This document shows, in pieces, positions 1 to 7,403 of a stretch of DNA of 10,062 nt. The first letter of the stretch is position 1; every line of letters starts with the position of its first letter. The notes under the pieces were generated by a model. That model did no database searches. It worked only from the letters and a program-made list of their open reading frames with translations, and was not told the origin of the DNA. The position numbers and the translations under genes are program-made. The stretch comes from JAZNOL01 sp045580815 (GTDB lineage: Bacteria; Bacillota; Clostridia; RUG12999), in contig JAZNOL010000043.1 in assembly GCA_045580815.1 (NCBI GenBank), positions 1 through 10,062 on the forward strand, written 5' to 3'.

Positions 1-117
1 ATCTAATTTTCTTAAAAATGATACCGAATATTTAACATCAAGACTCTGCAAATCTGTTGCACCTACAGTCAATGATAAAATTATCATCAACATAGCCAAA
101 GTTATTATTTTTTTCAT
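1..117 (-). CDS. Secreted protein of unknown function, N-terminal 39 residues only (runs off left edge)
   Basis: An open frame begins at the ATG at 117 and reads to the window edge without a stop, giving 39 residues. The start is a typical Sec signal peptide: MKKIIT, a hydrophobic stretch (LAMLMIILSLTV) and a small-residue GA near residues 19-20 where cleavage could occur. After it comes a polar stretch (TDLQSLDVKYSVSF). A strong Shine-Dalgarno AGGAG (complement of 126-130) lies 8 nt before the ATG and fixes the start. The gene follows the lipoprotein gene on the same strand after 66 nt, so the two are probably co-transcribed and may both act at the cell surface. Too little is visible to name a family. 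Confidence 0.75.
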   Translation of the reverse strand, partial: MKKIITLAMLMIILSLTVGATDLQSLDVKYSVSFLRKLD

Positions 118-125
118 AATACCAT

Positions 126-130
126 CTCCT
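126..130 (-). promoter_or_regulatory. Ribosome binding site of the left-edge secreted protein gene
   Basis: AGGAG on the minus strand, 8 nt before the ATG at 117. It supports a short partial gene that would otherwise be easy to miss. Confidence 0.7.
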
Positions 131-183
131 GTCAATATCAATTTTGTTAATCAAAACGTACAAAAACCGGCACGCATCTAATT

Positions 184-717
184 TCAATAATTTATTTCTT
201 CATATATCTCCTCAAATTTATCACCCATTAAATATTTAACACATATTTTATCTTTGAATATATCAACAGATAGTATTGCTGATTGCGGAACAGCGGTCTT
301 TGAAAAATCTCGTTCTATTTCAATATAAATCTTTTTGTTATCAAACAAATCTGTAACTGTTAATTTATTATTTTCAAAAACTGCGACCATATTTGCATCT
401 GAAAAAAGCAAATTGAAATACGTTTTTGATATTTGATTATTCTTTGTGTCGACAAAAAAGGTATAGTTACTATCAACCCCTGTGCTGTTGATAATCTTAT
501 ATGTGGAATCTGACACTTTAATGATGGTAGGCTCTTTTTGATATGTTTGTCTTAACAGTTCATTCCCATCATCGGAATATAACACCAACTCGTATCCTAA
601 ATCAATATTATTGATAGTATACTTATCCTTGACTGCACATCCGGATATAATGAGTATTATACAAAAAATCACACACATAATAAGCCCACTTATCTTTGTA
701 GAATTTAAAATCATCAT
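184..717 (-). CDS. Small lipoprotein of unknown function
   Basis: The product is 177 residues. It starts MMILNSTKIS, then has a hydrophobic segment (about residues 11-24) ending in the lipobox I-S-G-C, with Cys27 as the expected lipidated residue. It should therefore be exported and anchored to the outer face of the membrane. The mature part is polar with alternating hydrophobic residues, suggesting mostly beta strands. No catalytic motif is recognisable and I cannot assign a family. Two adjacent ATG codons (717 and 714) are possible starts; the AGGAG at 724-728 lies 6 or 9 nt away and fits both. Two candidate promoters lie upstream (745-773 and 889-917). The partial secreted-protein gene follows it on the same strand. 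Confidence 0.8.
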   Translation of the reverse strand: MMILNSTKISGLIMCVIFCIILIISGCAVKDKYTINNIDLGYELVLYSDDGNELLRQTYQKEPTIIKVSDSTYKIINSTGVDSNYTFFVDTKNNQISKTYFNLLFSDANMVAVFENNKLTVTDLFDNKKIYIEIERDFSKTAVPQSAILSVDIFKDKICVKYLMGDKFEEIYEEINY

Positions 718-744
718 TTTCGTCTCCTCTTATCACAGCTTCAG

Positions 745-773
745 TTAATAAATTGAAATTCCAATTATGGCAA
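745..773 (-). promoter_or_regulatory. Candidate sigma-A promoter of the lipoprotein gene, with a palindrome in its spacer
   Basis: On the minus strand TTGCCA (768-773) and TATTAA (745-750) are separated by exactly 17 nt, with the expected start of transcription near 738, just before the AGGAG at 724-728. The spacer holds a near-perfect 16-bp palindrome, AATTGAAATTCCAATT (751-766, one mismatched pair), which could be an operator. The -10 is not consensus, so this is a moderate call. Confidence 0.45.
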
Positions 774-788
774 ACAGGAACATATTTT

Positions 789-878
789 TTATTCGTTTAT
801 TACATTTTCCGCAAATAAATCATCAATTTCGACGTTTATGTATAGTTGAGGTTTTAATATCCTTGCAGTTCCACTCAT
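789..878 (-). CDS. Possible 29-residue small ORF in the leader of the lipoprotein gene
   Basis: An ATG at 878 opens 29 codons (starting MSGTARILKP) and ends in TAA at 789-791. It would begin only a few nt after the transcription start predicted from the promoter at 889-917, so translation would be almost leaderless. An in-frame TAG directly precedes the ATG, and there is no convincing Shine-Dalgarno. The peptide has a mixed, protein-like composition and no membrane segment. It could be a leader peptide, a gene remnant or chance. Against it, the composition of such AT-rich DNA gives many short ORFs. Confidence 0.2.
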   Translation of the reverse strand: MSGTARILKPQLYINVEIDDLFAENVINE

Positions 879-880
879 CT

Positions 881-907
881 ACATCTGCATTATATCACAT
901 CTGCATT
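881..907. repeat. Two 11-bp direct repeats, ACATCTGCATT, over a promoter
   Basis: ACATCTGCATT occurs at 881-891 and again at 897-907, a 16-bp period. The first copy overlaps the -10 box of the minus-strand promoter at 889-917; the second lies inside its 17-nt spacer. The position suggests either a protein-binding site that would block RNA polymerase or a small duplication. Confidence 0.5.
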
Positions 908-917
908 TTTTTGTCAA
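889..917 (-). promoter_or_regulatory. Perfect-consensus sigma-A promoter facing the lipoprotein gene
   Basis: The minus strand carries TTGACA (912-917), a 17-nt spacer (895-911) and TATAAT (889-894), which is the exact vegetative consensus. The predicted start is near 882, leaving a leader of roughly 165 nt before the lipoprotein ATG at 717. That leader contains the second promoter at 745-773 and a possible 29-codon ORF. A consensus promoter at this distance suggests that the long leader, or a protein binding the direct repeats, keeps it in check. Confidence 0.65.
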
Positions 918-983
918 TTAAAGCAGAAACCATAAAATATACTTTTAAGACATATTCAGTTATAAAAAAGTCGTAATTTTCTA

Positions 984-1012
984 TTGCATGTCTTAATATT
1001 TTATTATATAAT
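984..1012 (+). promoter_or_regulatory. Sigma-A promoter of the transporter-regulator unit
   Basis: TTGCAT (984-989), a 17-nt spacer and TATAAT (1007-1012) face right. The predicted start is near 1019, leaving a leader of about 28 nt with an AAGGA (1033-1037) ahead of the ATG at 1048. It diverges from the minus-strand promoter at 889-917, with 66 nt between the two -35 boxes, so one bound regulator could affect both. Confidence 0.6.
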
Positions 1013-1047
1013 AATATGCGGATAGAAAAAACAAGGAATGTATAAAG

Positions 1048-2238
1048 ATGCAAAACACTAACAACAATCTCAAATATTATATTTCGGCAGTATCGTCAAA
1101 CTGCGCGCTTAATCTCATAACAGGCTCGGTCGTCCAGACATTTCTTCTGGAATACGGTGTATCGCCCGAAAATGTAACATTTTATGTTTCGTCGATGCAG
1201 ATTGTGCAGACGCTGACTATGCTTCTTATATCAAGATGGATAGAAAACATCAGAAGCATCATAAAAGCAAATGCAATTTCAATTGGTATGCAGTTTCTGC
1301 TTGCCGCTGTGCTTGCTTTTTTCTGCCATGCAAACAGCATTGATGCAGGCATAATGTACAAAGTTGTTTTTGCCGCAAGCATTATTGTAAACATTTTTTA
1401 CGGTGCATACAGTGTTGTTGCATATAAACTGCCGTATCATATAATGGATATAAAAGATTACGGCAGAGTAACGAGTTTTTCCGGGATATTCATCGGTATA
1501 AGTGGTGCGTTATTTTCTGCATATCTGGCATATGCAACAGCAAGGTATGAGTATTTTGCATCAATGACATTGTTTTTTGCCGCAGGAGCAGCGCTGTTTC
1601 TTCTATCATTTGCTATCAGCATGCGATACAAAAAAGTTGATTTTAAAGAAGAAACTCACGAAAAAACAAATCTGCTTAAATACAAGCCGTTTTATCTGCT
1701 TATTGTCCCGAATCTCCTGCGTGGATTTACAAACGGAGTTGTCACTGTTGCCGCGGTAATAGGCAGTTATTTTAAAATTATCGATGCTTCGGGCGGCGGT
1801 ACACTTTTGTTTTTATATCAGGCAGCGACAATACTGGGTTGTTTTATTTACTCGTTTTTTTCAAAGAAAAACAAGGATGCACAGGTTCTGCTTATATCAG
1901 GAATCTGTTTTGTGATACTTTTGCCGCTGCTTATTGCCGGAAATTCAAAAACCGTATTTTTTACAGTTTATTTTTTGCTTAACATTGTATGGAATTTTGT
2001 AAACTACGGTGTGCCTGTTGCTGTTACAAAAATGGTGGATTACCGATATATTGGACAGTATTCCGCATGGAGAATGCTTCTTCACACGCTGGGTACAGCT
2101 GTCGGCGGAGGGTGCGTGACATTTATGCTTGATGCTTTCGGCGGCATGGCAACGCTGATTTTTGCCGGACTTTGCCAGTTTTTATCTTCTGCCATGTATT
2201 ATATATGTATCAAAAAATATTCGATAAACAGGGAGTGA
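1048..2238 (+). CDS. Major facilitator superfamily (MFS) transporter
   Basis: The 396-residue product is a polytopic membrane protein with about twelve hydrophobic segments. Clear ones lie near residues 15-36, 43-63, 76-94, 104-126, 143-164, 169-191, 214-240, 252-271, 279-296, 301-325, 340-362 and 367-388. A charged cytoplasmic loop (about 193-212, KKVDFKEETHEK) separates the two six-helix halves, as is usual in MFS proteins, and the length is normal for the superfamily. The substrate cannot be read from the sequence. It probably sits in the cytoplasmic membrane and moves a small solute using an ion gradient. The AraC-type regulator gene follows after 4 nt, which is common for sugar or glycoside transporters. 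The start is supported by AAGGA 10 nt upstream and a well-placed promoter. Confidence 0.85.
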   Translation: MQNTNNNLKYYISAVSSNCALNLITGSVVQTFLLEYGVSPENVTFYVSSMQIVQTLTMLLISRWIENIRSIIKANAISIGMQFLLAAVLAFFCHANSIDAGIMYKVVFAASIIVNIFYGAYSVVAYKLPYHIMDIKDYGRVTSFSGIFIGISGALFSAYLAYATARYEYFASMTLFFAAGAALFLLSFAISMRYKKVDFKEETHEKTNLLKYKPFYLLIVPNLLRGFTNGVVTVAAVIGSYFKIIDASGGGTLLFLYQAATILGCFIYSFFSKKNKDAQVLLISGICFVILLPLLIAGNSKTVFFTVYFLLNIVWNFVNYGVPVAVTKMVDYRYIGQYSAWRMLLHTLGTAVGGGCVTFMLDAFGGMATLIFAGLCQFLSSAMYYICIKKYSINRE

Positions 2239-2245
2239 TTCTGTG
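2231..2245 (+). promoter_or_regulatory. Ribosome binding site deciding the GTG start of the AraC-family gene
   Basis: GGGAG (2231-2235) lies in the last codons of the transporter gene, 7 nt before a GTG at 2243-2245. The transporter's TGA (2236-2238) falls between the two. This fixes GTG as the start and suggests translational coupling. Confidence 0.75.
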
Positions 2246-3127
2246 AGTAATATTAAACACGATAATATTGATATTGCCATCGGGAACACGATTATTGACA
2301 TTACCTTTGCGTGCGAAAACAGCGGTCCCTTTGACAAAGCGGATGCTTCACGGCATATGCATCTTTTTCATGAAATGCACTATATAAAACACGGAAACAG
2401 CTATATTGAAAACGATTTTAAAGAACAGTTCATTTTAAAATCCGAAGATATCTGCGTTATTCCTGCCGGGGTTTATCATAGTGTTAAGGTTATGAATTGT
2501 CCTCTTGAACGCACCTGCGTATTCTTTGATATTTCTAAAAAGGATGACATCAATTTCGACACTTACTCCTGTCTTTCTACAGTATTTTCGGGCAACAAAA
2601 TTAAAGTATTGTCAAATACTTTGCCGTATTTTGAGCAAATAAACAGCATATTTTTTGAAAGTAAAAAAATTGATTCTGTTACAAAACAGAAGCTTAGAAA
2701 TTTGTTTTCGCTTATATTCATTGACTTTTATGAAAAAAACAGAGAAGTTTATACCGACAAAGCGAACGAAAATCTCAAATACACAGGCGAAGTGAGACTT
2801 AAAATTGAGGAGTTTTTCTACAACTCTCCTATTGACTTCATGAGACTTGAAAATCTTGCCAACAAACTTCATCTCAGCACACGACAGACCGACAGACTGC
2901 TGAAAAAATACACCGGAAGTTGTTTCCGGGATATTGTAGCAGGAATTAAAATGGAAAAAGCCAAAGAACTTATAAGCACCGTTGATATATCTCTTAAATC
3001 CATTGCATCACAATTGGGTTACAGCTCATACGCCGGATTCTGCAACTGTTTTAAAAAGGTGGAGGGGATAACTCCGGATCAATATAGACAGAGTCAGAAA
3101 AAAATTAAGATTGATAAAAGGCTGTAG
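2243..3127 (+). CDS. AraC-family transcriptional regulator with N-terminal cupin domain
   Basis: The product has 294 residues. The N-terminal part resembles the cupin-type effector-binding domain of AraC regulators: F-H-E-M-H-Y (about 42-47) starts a strand, and a P-A-G-V-Y-H-S segment (74-80) gives the typical Pro-x-x-x-x-His turn. The C-terminal part (about 185-285) is a paired helix-turn-helix domain. Its first helix pair is around LENLANKLHLSTRQTDRLL (202-220). The second contains S-I-A-S-Q-L-G-Y-S-S-Y-A-G-F-C-N-C-F-K-K (253-272), followed by the family's closing G-I-T-P-D-Q-Y-R (275-282). It should bind DNA, probably upstream of its own unit near 920-1000, and respond to a small carbohydrate-like ligand. 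The gene is coupled to the transporter in front of it. Its stop codon lies inside the terminator palindrome at 3121-3153. Confidence 0.9.
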   Translation: MSNIKHDNIDIAIGNTIIDITFACENSGPFDKADASRHMHLFHEMHYIKHGNSYIENDFKEQFILKSEDICVIPAGVYHSVKVMNCPLERTCVFFDISKKDDINFDTYSCLSTVFSGNKIKVLSNTLPYFEQINSIFFESKKIDSVTKQKLRNLFSLIFIDFYEKNREVYTDKANENLKYTGEVRLKIEEFFYNSPIDFMRLENLANKLHLSTRQTDRLLKKYTGSCFRDIVAGIKMEKAKELISTVDISLKSIASQLGYSSYAGFCNCFKKVEGITPDQYRQSQKKIKIDKRL

Positions 3128-3153
3128 CAAAATGAATTTCATTTTGCTACAGC
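3121..3153. terminator. Perfect 16-bp inverted repeat, probable terminator shared by converging genes
   Basis: GCTGTAGCAAAATGAA (3121-3136) and its exact reverse complement (3138-3153) are separated by one base. The repeat lies between the end of the AraC-family gene (whose TAG is at 3125-3127, within the left arm) and the end of the sialidase-like gene at 3162. On the minus strand the hairpin is followed by CTTTTATC, a usable U tract. On the plus strand the following TCTTAAATTT is weaker, so it should work better for the met-side unit. Confidence 0.7.
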
Positions 3154-3161
3154 TCTTAAAT

Positions 3162-4910
3162 TTAGTTGATTTTTTCAAATTTAATCTCTTTAATAAATGC
3201 ACCGATTTCGTCTGTTTTTGTAACAGACTGCATATGCAGATAACAAAGTCCGCTCGGATGCGTACCGTCAAGGCGCTTTTCAAGATACAAATAATCTCCT
3301 GACGATATTGAAACGGTGCCTTTTTCACAGTCAAATTCAAACACAAAATCAGCAAACACCTGCCCGTCTGTATGCATATCAGGACGCAAAACAATGCTGA
3401 AATCAGCATAATACTGCACCGTATCATCTGACGGATTCATCCAGTAATCAAGCAGAGAAACACGCAACCCGTTGCTGTTTTCGGGCATATATGCCGAAAT
3501 TGTAACCTTGCCTTTCTTTGCAATCGGGAAGTTCCACACAGCGCCGCAAATCGGCGAAACGAGACGACTGTCGGGATTTGATGCAATATGCAACGCTTCT
3601 TTGCCGTTATCCTCGGGACTTGGCAATAGCATTGCACCTGTAATTCTGTTGTAAGCACAGTGACCTGTATAAGAAAGTGCAGTTTCGGGGCTTCCCCTAA
3701 ATCCGCCTAAAATACTTTTTACATAACTTTGTGCAGAAAGATTTTCAAGACCGCAAATAAAATCTTCTTTTCTTGTTGTTTCATAAAGCCAGTTTAAATC
3801 GAAAATAACAATTCTGCTTGAAACTCTGTTTTGCCCGTAAACAACAAGCATTTTATTCATAGGAAGCTGAAGTGCTTCAAACTGATGAACGCTTTTGTCA
3901 CGGGTTTCTTTAATTCCGCCGTTTGCACGGAAGTCAACCGCATGGCGAATGGAGTTGAGTGCAATTTCTCGGTATCCGCCCCATGTTTTGCCGTCGTCAC
4001 TGCTTATTGCGCAATGGTTGGCATCACGGTTTGTAAACACATCCTCCCATATTCCGTCAGCATCGGCAAGCTCGGGCAACAGTTTTGTATTGCACCAGAA
4101 AAACAAAATTCTGCCGTCATCAAGTTTTTTCAGATACGGCATTGTTCCCGTTGAATGGAAAATGCTCGGTTCAAATTCTGACCATGTATATCCGCCGTCT
4201 TTTGATGTGGCTGTATAGTGAAAATCTGTTGCGGTGCGTGTCATCATAAGCAATGTGCCGTCAGAAAGTTCTTCAATTGTGTTTTCGCGGTTATTCTGTT
4301 GCCAACGATAGCCCTTGTGTGGCCATTTCTTTTCCATATAAGGAACGGCAGGTAACGCAATTTTTGACCAGTTTTTGCCGTCATCGGAAATAAGCAACAG
4401 CGGATAATAGCAAGTCTCGTGCTCCTTGGGACGGTTTTCGTGCGCAACCACAATTATGCGGTTTTGGGATGTCATTACAAAAGGCAAACGGAAATCAGTC
4501 ATAAAATCGTCTGCATCAAAAATCTTTATTTTTTCGGGTGATGTATCATCGTGAGAAGTGCCGCTAAATACAAATGTGCCTTCACCCGAAATATATCTAA
4601 CATTCATGTATTTATCAAGAAACGGCACATAAGTACCTGACCCGAGTGTATTTTTATCGGTGATAATATATTTTTTCCACGAAAGTCCGCCGTCGGCAGA
4701 TTCAATATAACATTTTTCGCAGGCGGTGTCAAAGACGTTCTTTTTATTATAATTGCCGTAAAAACGGATATTCCCGTCCCGTGTAACACAAAGACCATGC
4801 CACGCATCTTCATCGGGAACAGCAACAACGGTAGGTTTATAAATATCATTAAGCTGACGTTTGTCGTTATCGGTGAGTTTTTCTTCAATCTTTTTTATAT
4901 AAGAATACAT
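3162..4910 (-). CDS. Sialidase-like BNR/Asp-box protein, cytoplasmic
   Basis: The product has 582 residues. Four Asp boxes (S-x-D-x-G-x-x-W type) mark blades of a six-bladed sialidase-type beta-propeller: SADGGLSW (71-78), SDDGKNW (175-181), SKDGGYTW (236-243) and SDDGKTW (304-310). A separate, probably beta-sandwich, region follows from about 455 to the end. There is no signal peptide, so it should stay in the cytoplasm, unlike most sialidases that attack host glycans. The F/Y-R-I-P motif of classical GH33 sialidases is not visible, so specificity is open: a glycoside hydrolase or glycan-binding protein of the sialidase fold is the safest call. The start at 4910 is chosen because AGGAG (4917-4921) lies 6 nt upstream; the frame stays open further back but there it only reads the metH end out of frame. 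metH ends 11 nt before the start, so the two are co-transcribed. Confidence 0.75.
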   Translation of the reverse strand: MYSYIKKIEEKLTDNDKRQLNDIYKPTVVAVPDEDAWHGLCVTRDGNIRFYGNYNKKNVFDTACEKCYIESADGGLSWKKYIITDKNTLGSGTYVPFLDKYMNVRYISGEGTFVFSGTSHDDTSPEKIKIFDADDFMTDFRLPFVMTSQNRIIVVAHENRPKEHETCYYPLLLISDDGKNWSKIALPAVPYMEKKWPHKGYRWQQNNRENTIEELSDGTLLMMTRTATDFHYTATSKDGGYTWSEFEPSIFHSTGTMPYLKKLDDGRILFFWCNTKLLPELADADGIWEDVFTNRDANHCAISSDDGKTWGGYREIALNSIRHAVDFRANGGIKETRDKSVHQFEALQLPMNKMLVVYGQNRVSSRIVIFDLNWLYETTRKEDFICGLENLSAQSYVKSILGGFRGSPETALSYTGHCAYNRITGAMLLPSPEDNGKEALHIASNPDSRLVSPICGAVWNFPIAKKGKVTISAYMPENSNGLRVSLLDYWMNPSDDTVQYYADFSIVLRPDMHTDGQVFADFVFEFDCEKGTVSISSGDYLYLEKRLDGTHPSGLCYLHMQSVTKTDEIGAFIKEIKFEKIN

Positions 4911-4916
4911 AATTTT

Positions 4917-4921
4917 CTCCT
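4917..4921 (-). promoter_or_regulatory. Ribosome binding site that sets the start of the sialidase-like gene
   Basis: AGGAG on the minus strand, 6 nt before the ATG at 4910 and directly after the TAA of metH (4922-4924). It rules out the longer upstream start in the same frame and indicates translation coupled to metH. Confidence 0.75.
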
Positions 4922-7333
4922 TTAAAAAGAAGCGTTTATATCTTCGGCGTATCTTACAGTTTCCATAGCATCTTTTGCATATTTGTCCGCACCGATTGCA
5001 TCGGCATAATCCTGCGTTAAAACAGCACCGCCTACAACAACCTTGCACCAGGGTGCAACCTTGCGAAGCTGTTTTATTGTTTCCTCCATAGCCGGAACAG
5101 TTGTGGTCATAAGTGCACTTAGTCCCACAAGAGGGGCGTGGGTTTTAACAACCTCGGTTGCAATAACCTCCGGCGGAACATCCTTGCCTAAATCACAAAC
5201 ATCAAAACCGTAGTTCTCAAGAAGAAGTTTCACAATGTTTTTGCCAATGTCGTGAATATCGCCGTGTACTGTTGCAATAACAAACCGGCATTTTGGTGCC
5301 ATGTCGGATTTGCCTGTTGACATATGCTGTTTTATCTGCTCAAAAGCACTTTTTGCCGCTTCGGCACTCATCAATAACTGGGGAAGATAAACGGTTTTTT
5401 CTTCAAAACCTTTACCCACGGTGTCAAGTGCCGGAATAACCTCATTTTTTACAATATCAAGAGGCTCGGTGGTTTTAAGAAGCTCTTTTGTTATTTCCCC
5501 GGCACGGTCTTTTAACCCTTTAGCAATAGCTTTCTGAAGCTCCGAGGCGTATTTTTCTTCTGCATTTCCGGCAGAAACCGGTGCATCTGAAACATTAGCC
5601 GCCTGTGGAAGCGTGGATGCAAATTCAATATAATCTCCGCAGTTTTCGTCCAAAGCATGAAGTGCACGGTAAGAATAATATGTTTTGAGCATATCTGCCG
5701 AATAAGGGTTCATAATAGCAGCAGAAAGTCCCTTTTCGAGTGCAGAAGCAAAAAATGCACTGTTTACGGCATCACGTGCAGGAAGTCCGAAAGAAACATT
5801 GGAGATTCCGAGCGAGGTGTGACAGCCAAGCTCATTTTTGATTATGTTAAGAGCTTTTAGGGTTGTTTCAGCGGCTTTCGGATCGGCACTGATTGACATT
5901 GCAAGAGTGTCAAAAATCAGGTCTTTTTTGTCAATTCCGTATTCTGCGGCAGTTTTTATAATTTTTTTAGCAATTTCAACTCTGCCCTCGGCAGTTTCGG
6001 GAATGCCGTTTTCATCAAGGGTAAGAGCAACCACAAGACCGCCGTATTTATGAGCAAGGGGGAATACTGCCGCCATGCTTTCTTTTTTACCGTTTACAGA
6101 GTTAATCATGGCTTTGCCGTTGTAACGGCGAAGTGCTGTTTCCATAGCCTTTGCATCGGCTGTGTCAATCTGCAATGGCAGATTGATTACCGCCTGAAGC
6201 TCGCAGACTGCTGTTTTCAGCATGGCTTCCTCGTTGATTTCGGGCAATCCCACATTCACATCAAGAATGTGAACTTTTTTCTCTTGCTGGTTAATTCCTT
6301 CGCGGAGAATGTAATCTATATCATTTTCTTTAAGTGCCTGTTTAAACCGTTTTTTGCCGGTGGGGTTTATTCTCTCACCGATTAAAACAGGGTTTTTATC
6401 AAAATAAACTGCGTGGGTATAAGAAGAAACGCAGGTTAAGTTTTTGTCGGATAAAATAACGGGTCTTGCGTTTGCTGTTTTTTCGGCAACTGCTTTTATG
6501 TAGTCGGGAGTTGTTCCGCAACAGCCGCCTGCAATACGAACACCTTTGTTAATAAGCTCAGTCACGTCATCAGAAAATTCTTCAGGCAGAACATCATAAA
6601 CAGTTTTGCCGTCAATGCTTTTCGGAAGCCCTGCATTGGGTTTTAAAATAACAGGTACAGATGCAACCGAAAGAAGTCGCTCAACAACATTTTTAAGCTG
6701 TTTCGGACCGAGAGAACAGTTTACGCCGATAGCATCAGCGTGCATACCCTCCAGCATTGCACACATCGCTTCAGGCGATGCACCGGTCATCAGCTTGCCG
6801 TCTTCACCGTATGCGTTTGAAACAAAAACGGGCAGATTGCTGTTTTCTTTTGCTGCCAGAAGTGCCGCTTTTGTTTCATAGCTGTCGTTCATTGTTTCAA
6901 TAAAAATCAGGTCAACGCCGTATTTAACGCCAAGTTTGATAGTTTTAGCAAACACACTTACAGCATCTTCAAAATCAAAATCACCGTAAGGCTTTAAAAG
7001 TCTGCCGGTAGGACCAATGTCAAGAGCAACAAATTTTTCTTGTGGCGTATTTGATGCATCTCTTGCAGCATTTGCGTTTTGAATAGCGGCTTTAATTATT
7101 GCATCAAGCTCGCTGTCATCAAATTTAAGACTGTTTGCACCGAAAGTGTTTGTGTTAACAACATTACTGCCGGCATCAAAATAGTCCTTGTGGATTTTTG
7201 TTATAACATCGGGATGAGAAATATTCCATTTTTCGGGAAATTCCCCCGGAAGCAGTCCGTTTTCCTGCAAAAGCGTACCCATTCCGCCGTCAAGATAAAT
7301 AATATTTTCTTTAAGATAAGTTAAAATACCCAT
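4922..7333 (-). CDS. metH: Cobalamin-dependent methionine synthase lacking the activation domain
   Basis: The enzyme transfers the methyl group of 5-methyl-tetrahydrofolate to homocysteine through methylcobalamin, in the cytoplasm. The 803 residues hold four modules in order. The homocysteine-binding barrel (about 1-290) has the zinc ligands Cys206 (in G-V-N-C-S) and Cys271-Cys272 (in G-G-C-C-G-T). The folate-binding barrel (about 315-575) starts at I-G-E-R-I-N-P-T-G. The cap helices span about 590-675. The B12-binding domain (about 682-800) has D-I-H-D-I-G (692-697, with His694 the expected lower cobalt ligand), a G-L-S-A-L turn (737-741) and G-G (768-769). Full-length E. coli-type MetH is over 1200 residues; the missing C-terminal S-adenosylmethionine-binding activation domain is the separate gene at 7632-8306. 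AGGAG at 7343-7347 lies 9 nt before the ATG. A palindromic repeat of about 170 bp separates it from the activation gene. Confidence 0.95.
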   Translation of the reverse strand: MGILTYLKENIIYLDGGMGTLLQENGLLPGEFPEKWNISHPDVITKIHKDYFDAGSNVVNTNTFGANSLKFDDSELDAIIKAAIQNANAARDASNTPQEKFVALDIGPTGRLLKPYGDFDFEDAVSVFAKTIKLGVKYGVDLIFIETMNDSYETKAALLAAKENSNLPVFVSNAYGEDGKLMTGASPEAMCAMLEGMHADAIGVNCSLGPKQLKNVVERLLSVASVPVILKPNAGLPKSIDGKTVYDVLPEEFSDDVTELINKGVRIAGGCCGTTPDYIKAVAEKTANARPVILSDKNLTCVSSYTHAVYFDKNPVLIGERINPTGKKRFKQALKENDIDYILREGINQQEKKVHILDVNVGLPEINEEAMLKTAVCELQAVINLPLQIDTADAKAMETALRRYNGKAMINSVNGKKESMAAVFPLAHKYGGLVVALTLDENGIPETAEGRVEIAKKIIKTAAEYGIDKKDLIFDTLAMSISADPKAAETTLKALNIIKNELGCHTSLGISNVSFGLPARDAVNSAFFASALEKGLSAAIMNPYSADMLKTYYSYRALHALDENCGDYIEFASTLPQAANVSDAPVSAGNAEEKYASELQKAIAKGLKDRAGEITKELLKTTEPLDIVKNEVIPALDTVGKGFEEKTVYLPQLLMSAEAAKSAFEQIKQHMSTGKSDMAPKCRFVIATVHGDIHDIGKNIVKLLLENYGFDVCDLGKDVPPEVIATEVVKTHAPLVGLSALMTTTVPAMEETIKQLRKVAPWCKVVVGGAVLTQDYADAIGADKYAKDAMETVRYAEDINASF

Positions 7334-7353
7334 TTTTAATTACTCCTGAATTA

Positions 7354-7383
7354 ATTATGATTAGCGATAATTTTTTTAAGCAA
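7354..7383 (-). promoter_or_regulatory. Weak candidate promoter just upstream of metH
   Basis: On the minus strand TTGCTT (7378-7383) and CATAAT (7354-7359) are 18 nt apart, just downstream of the palindromic repeat element. It might give metH some expression independent of metF. Both boxes deviate from consensus and the region is AT-rich, so chance is likely enough. Confidence 0.25.
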
Positions 7384-7403
7384 TCTGTTGATTTGTATTT
7401 GCA

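Noticed and set aside
767..976. Plus-strand 69-codon ORF in the divergent intergenic region
   Set aside because: It has no ribosome binding site, covers both minus-strand promoters and has no protein-like features.
4911..5048. Cys-rich N-terminal extension of the sialidase-like frame (starts MQGCCRRCCF)
   Set aside because: It is the metH C-terminal coding region read in another frame; the AGGAG at 4917-4921 and the ATG at 4910 give a normal start.
5657..7324. Several plus-strand ORFs of 67-111 codons opposite metH
   Set aside because: They are antisense shadows of a gene with complete, well-ordered family domains.
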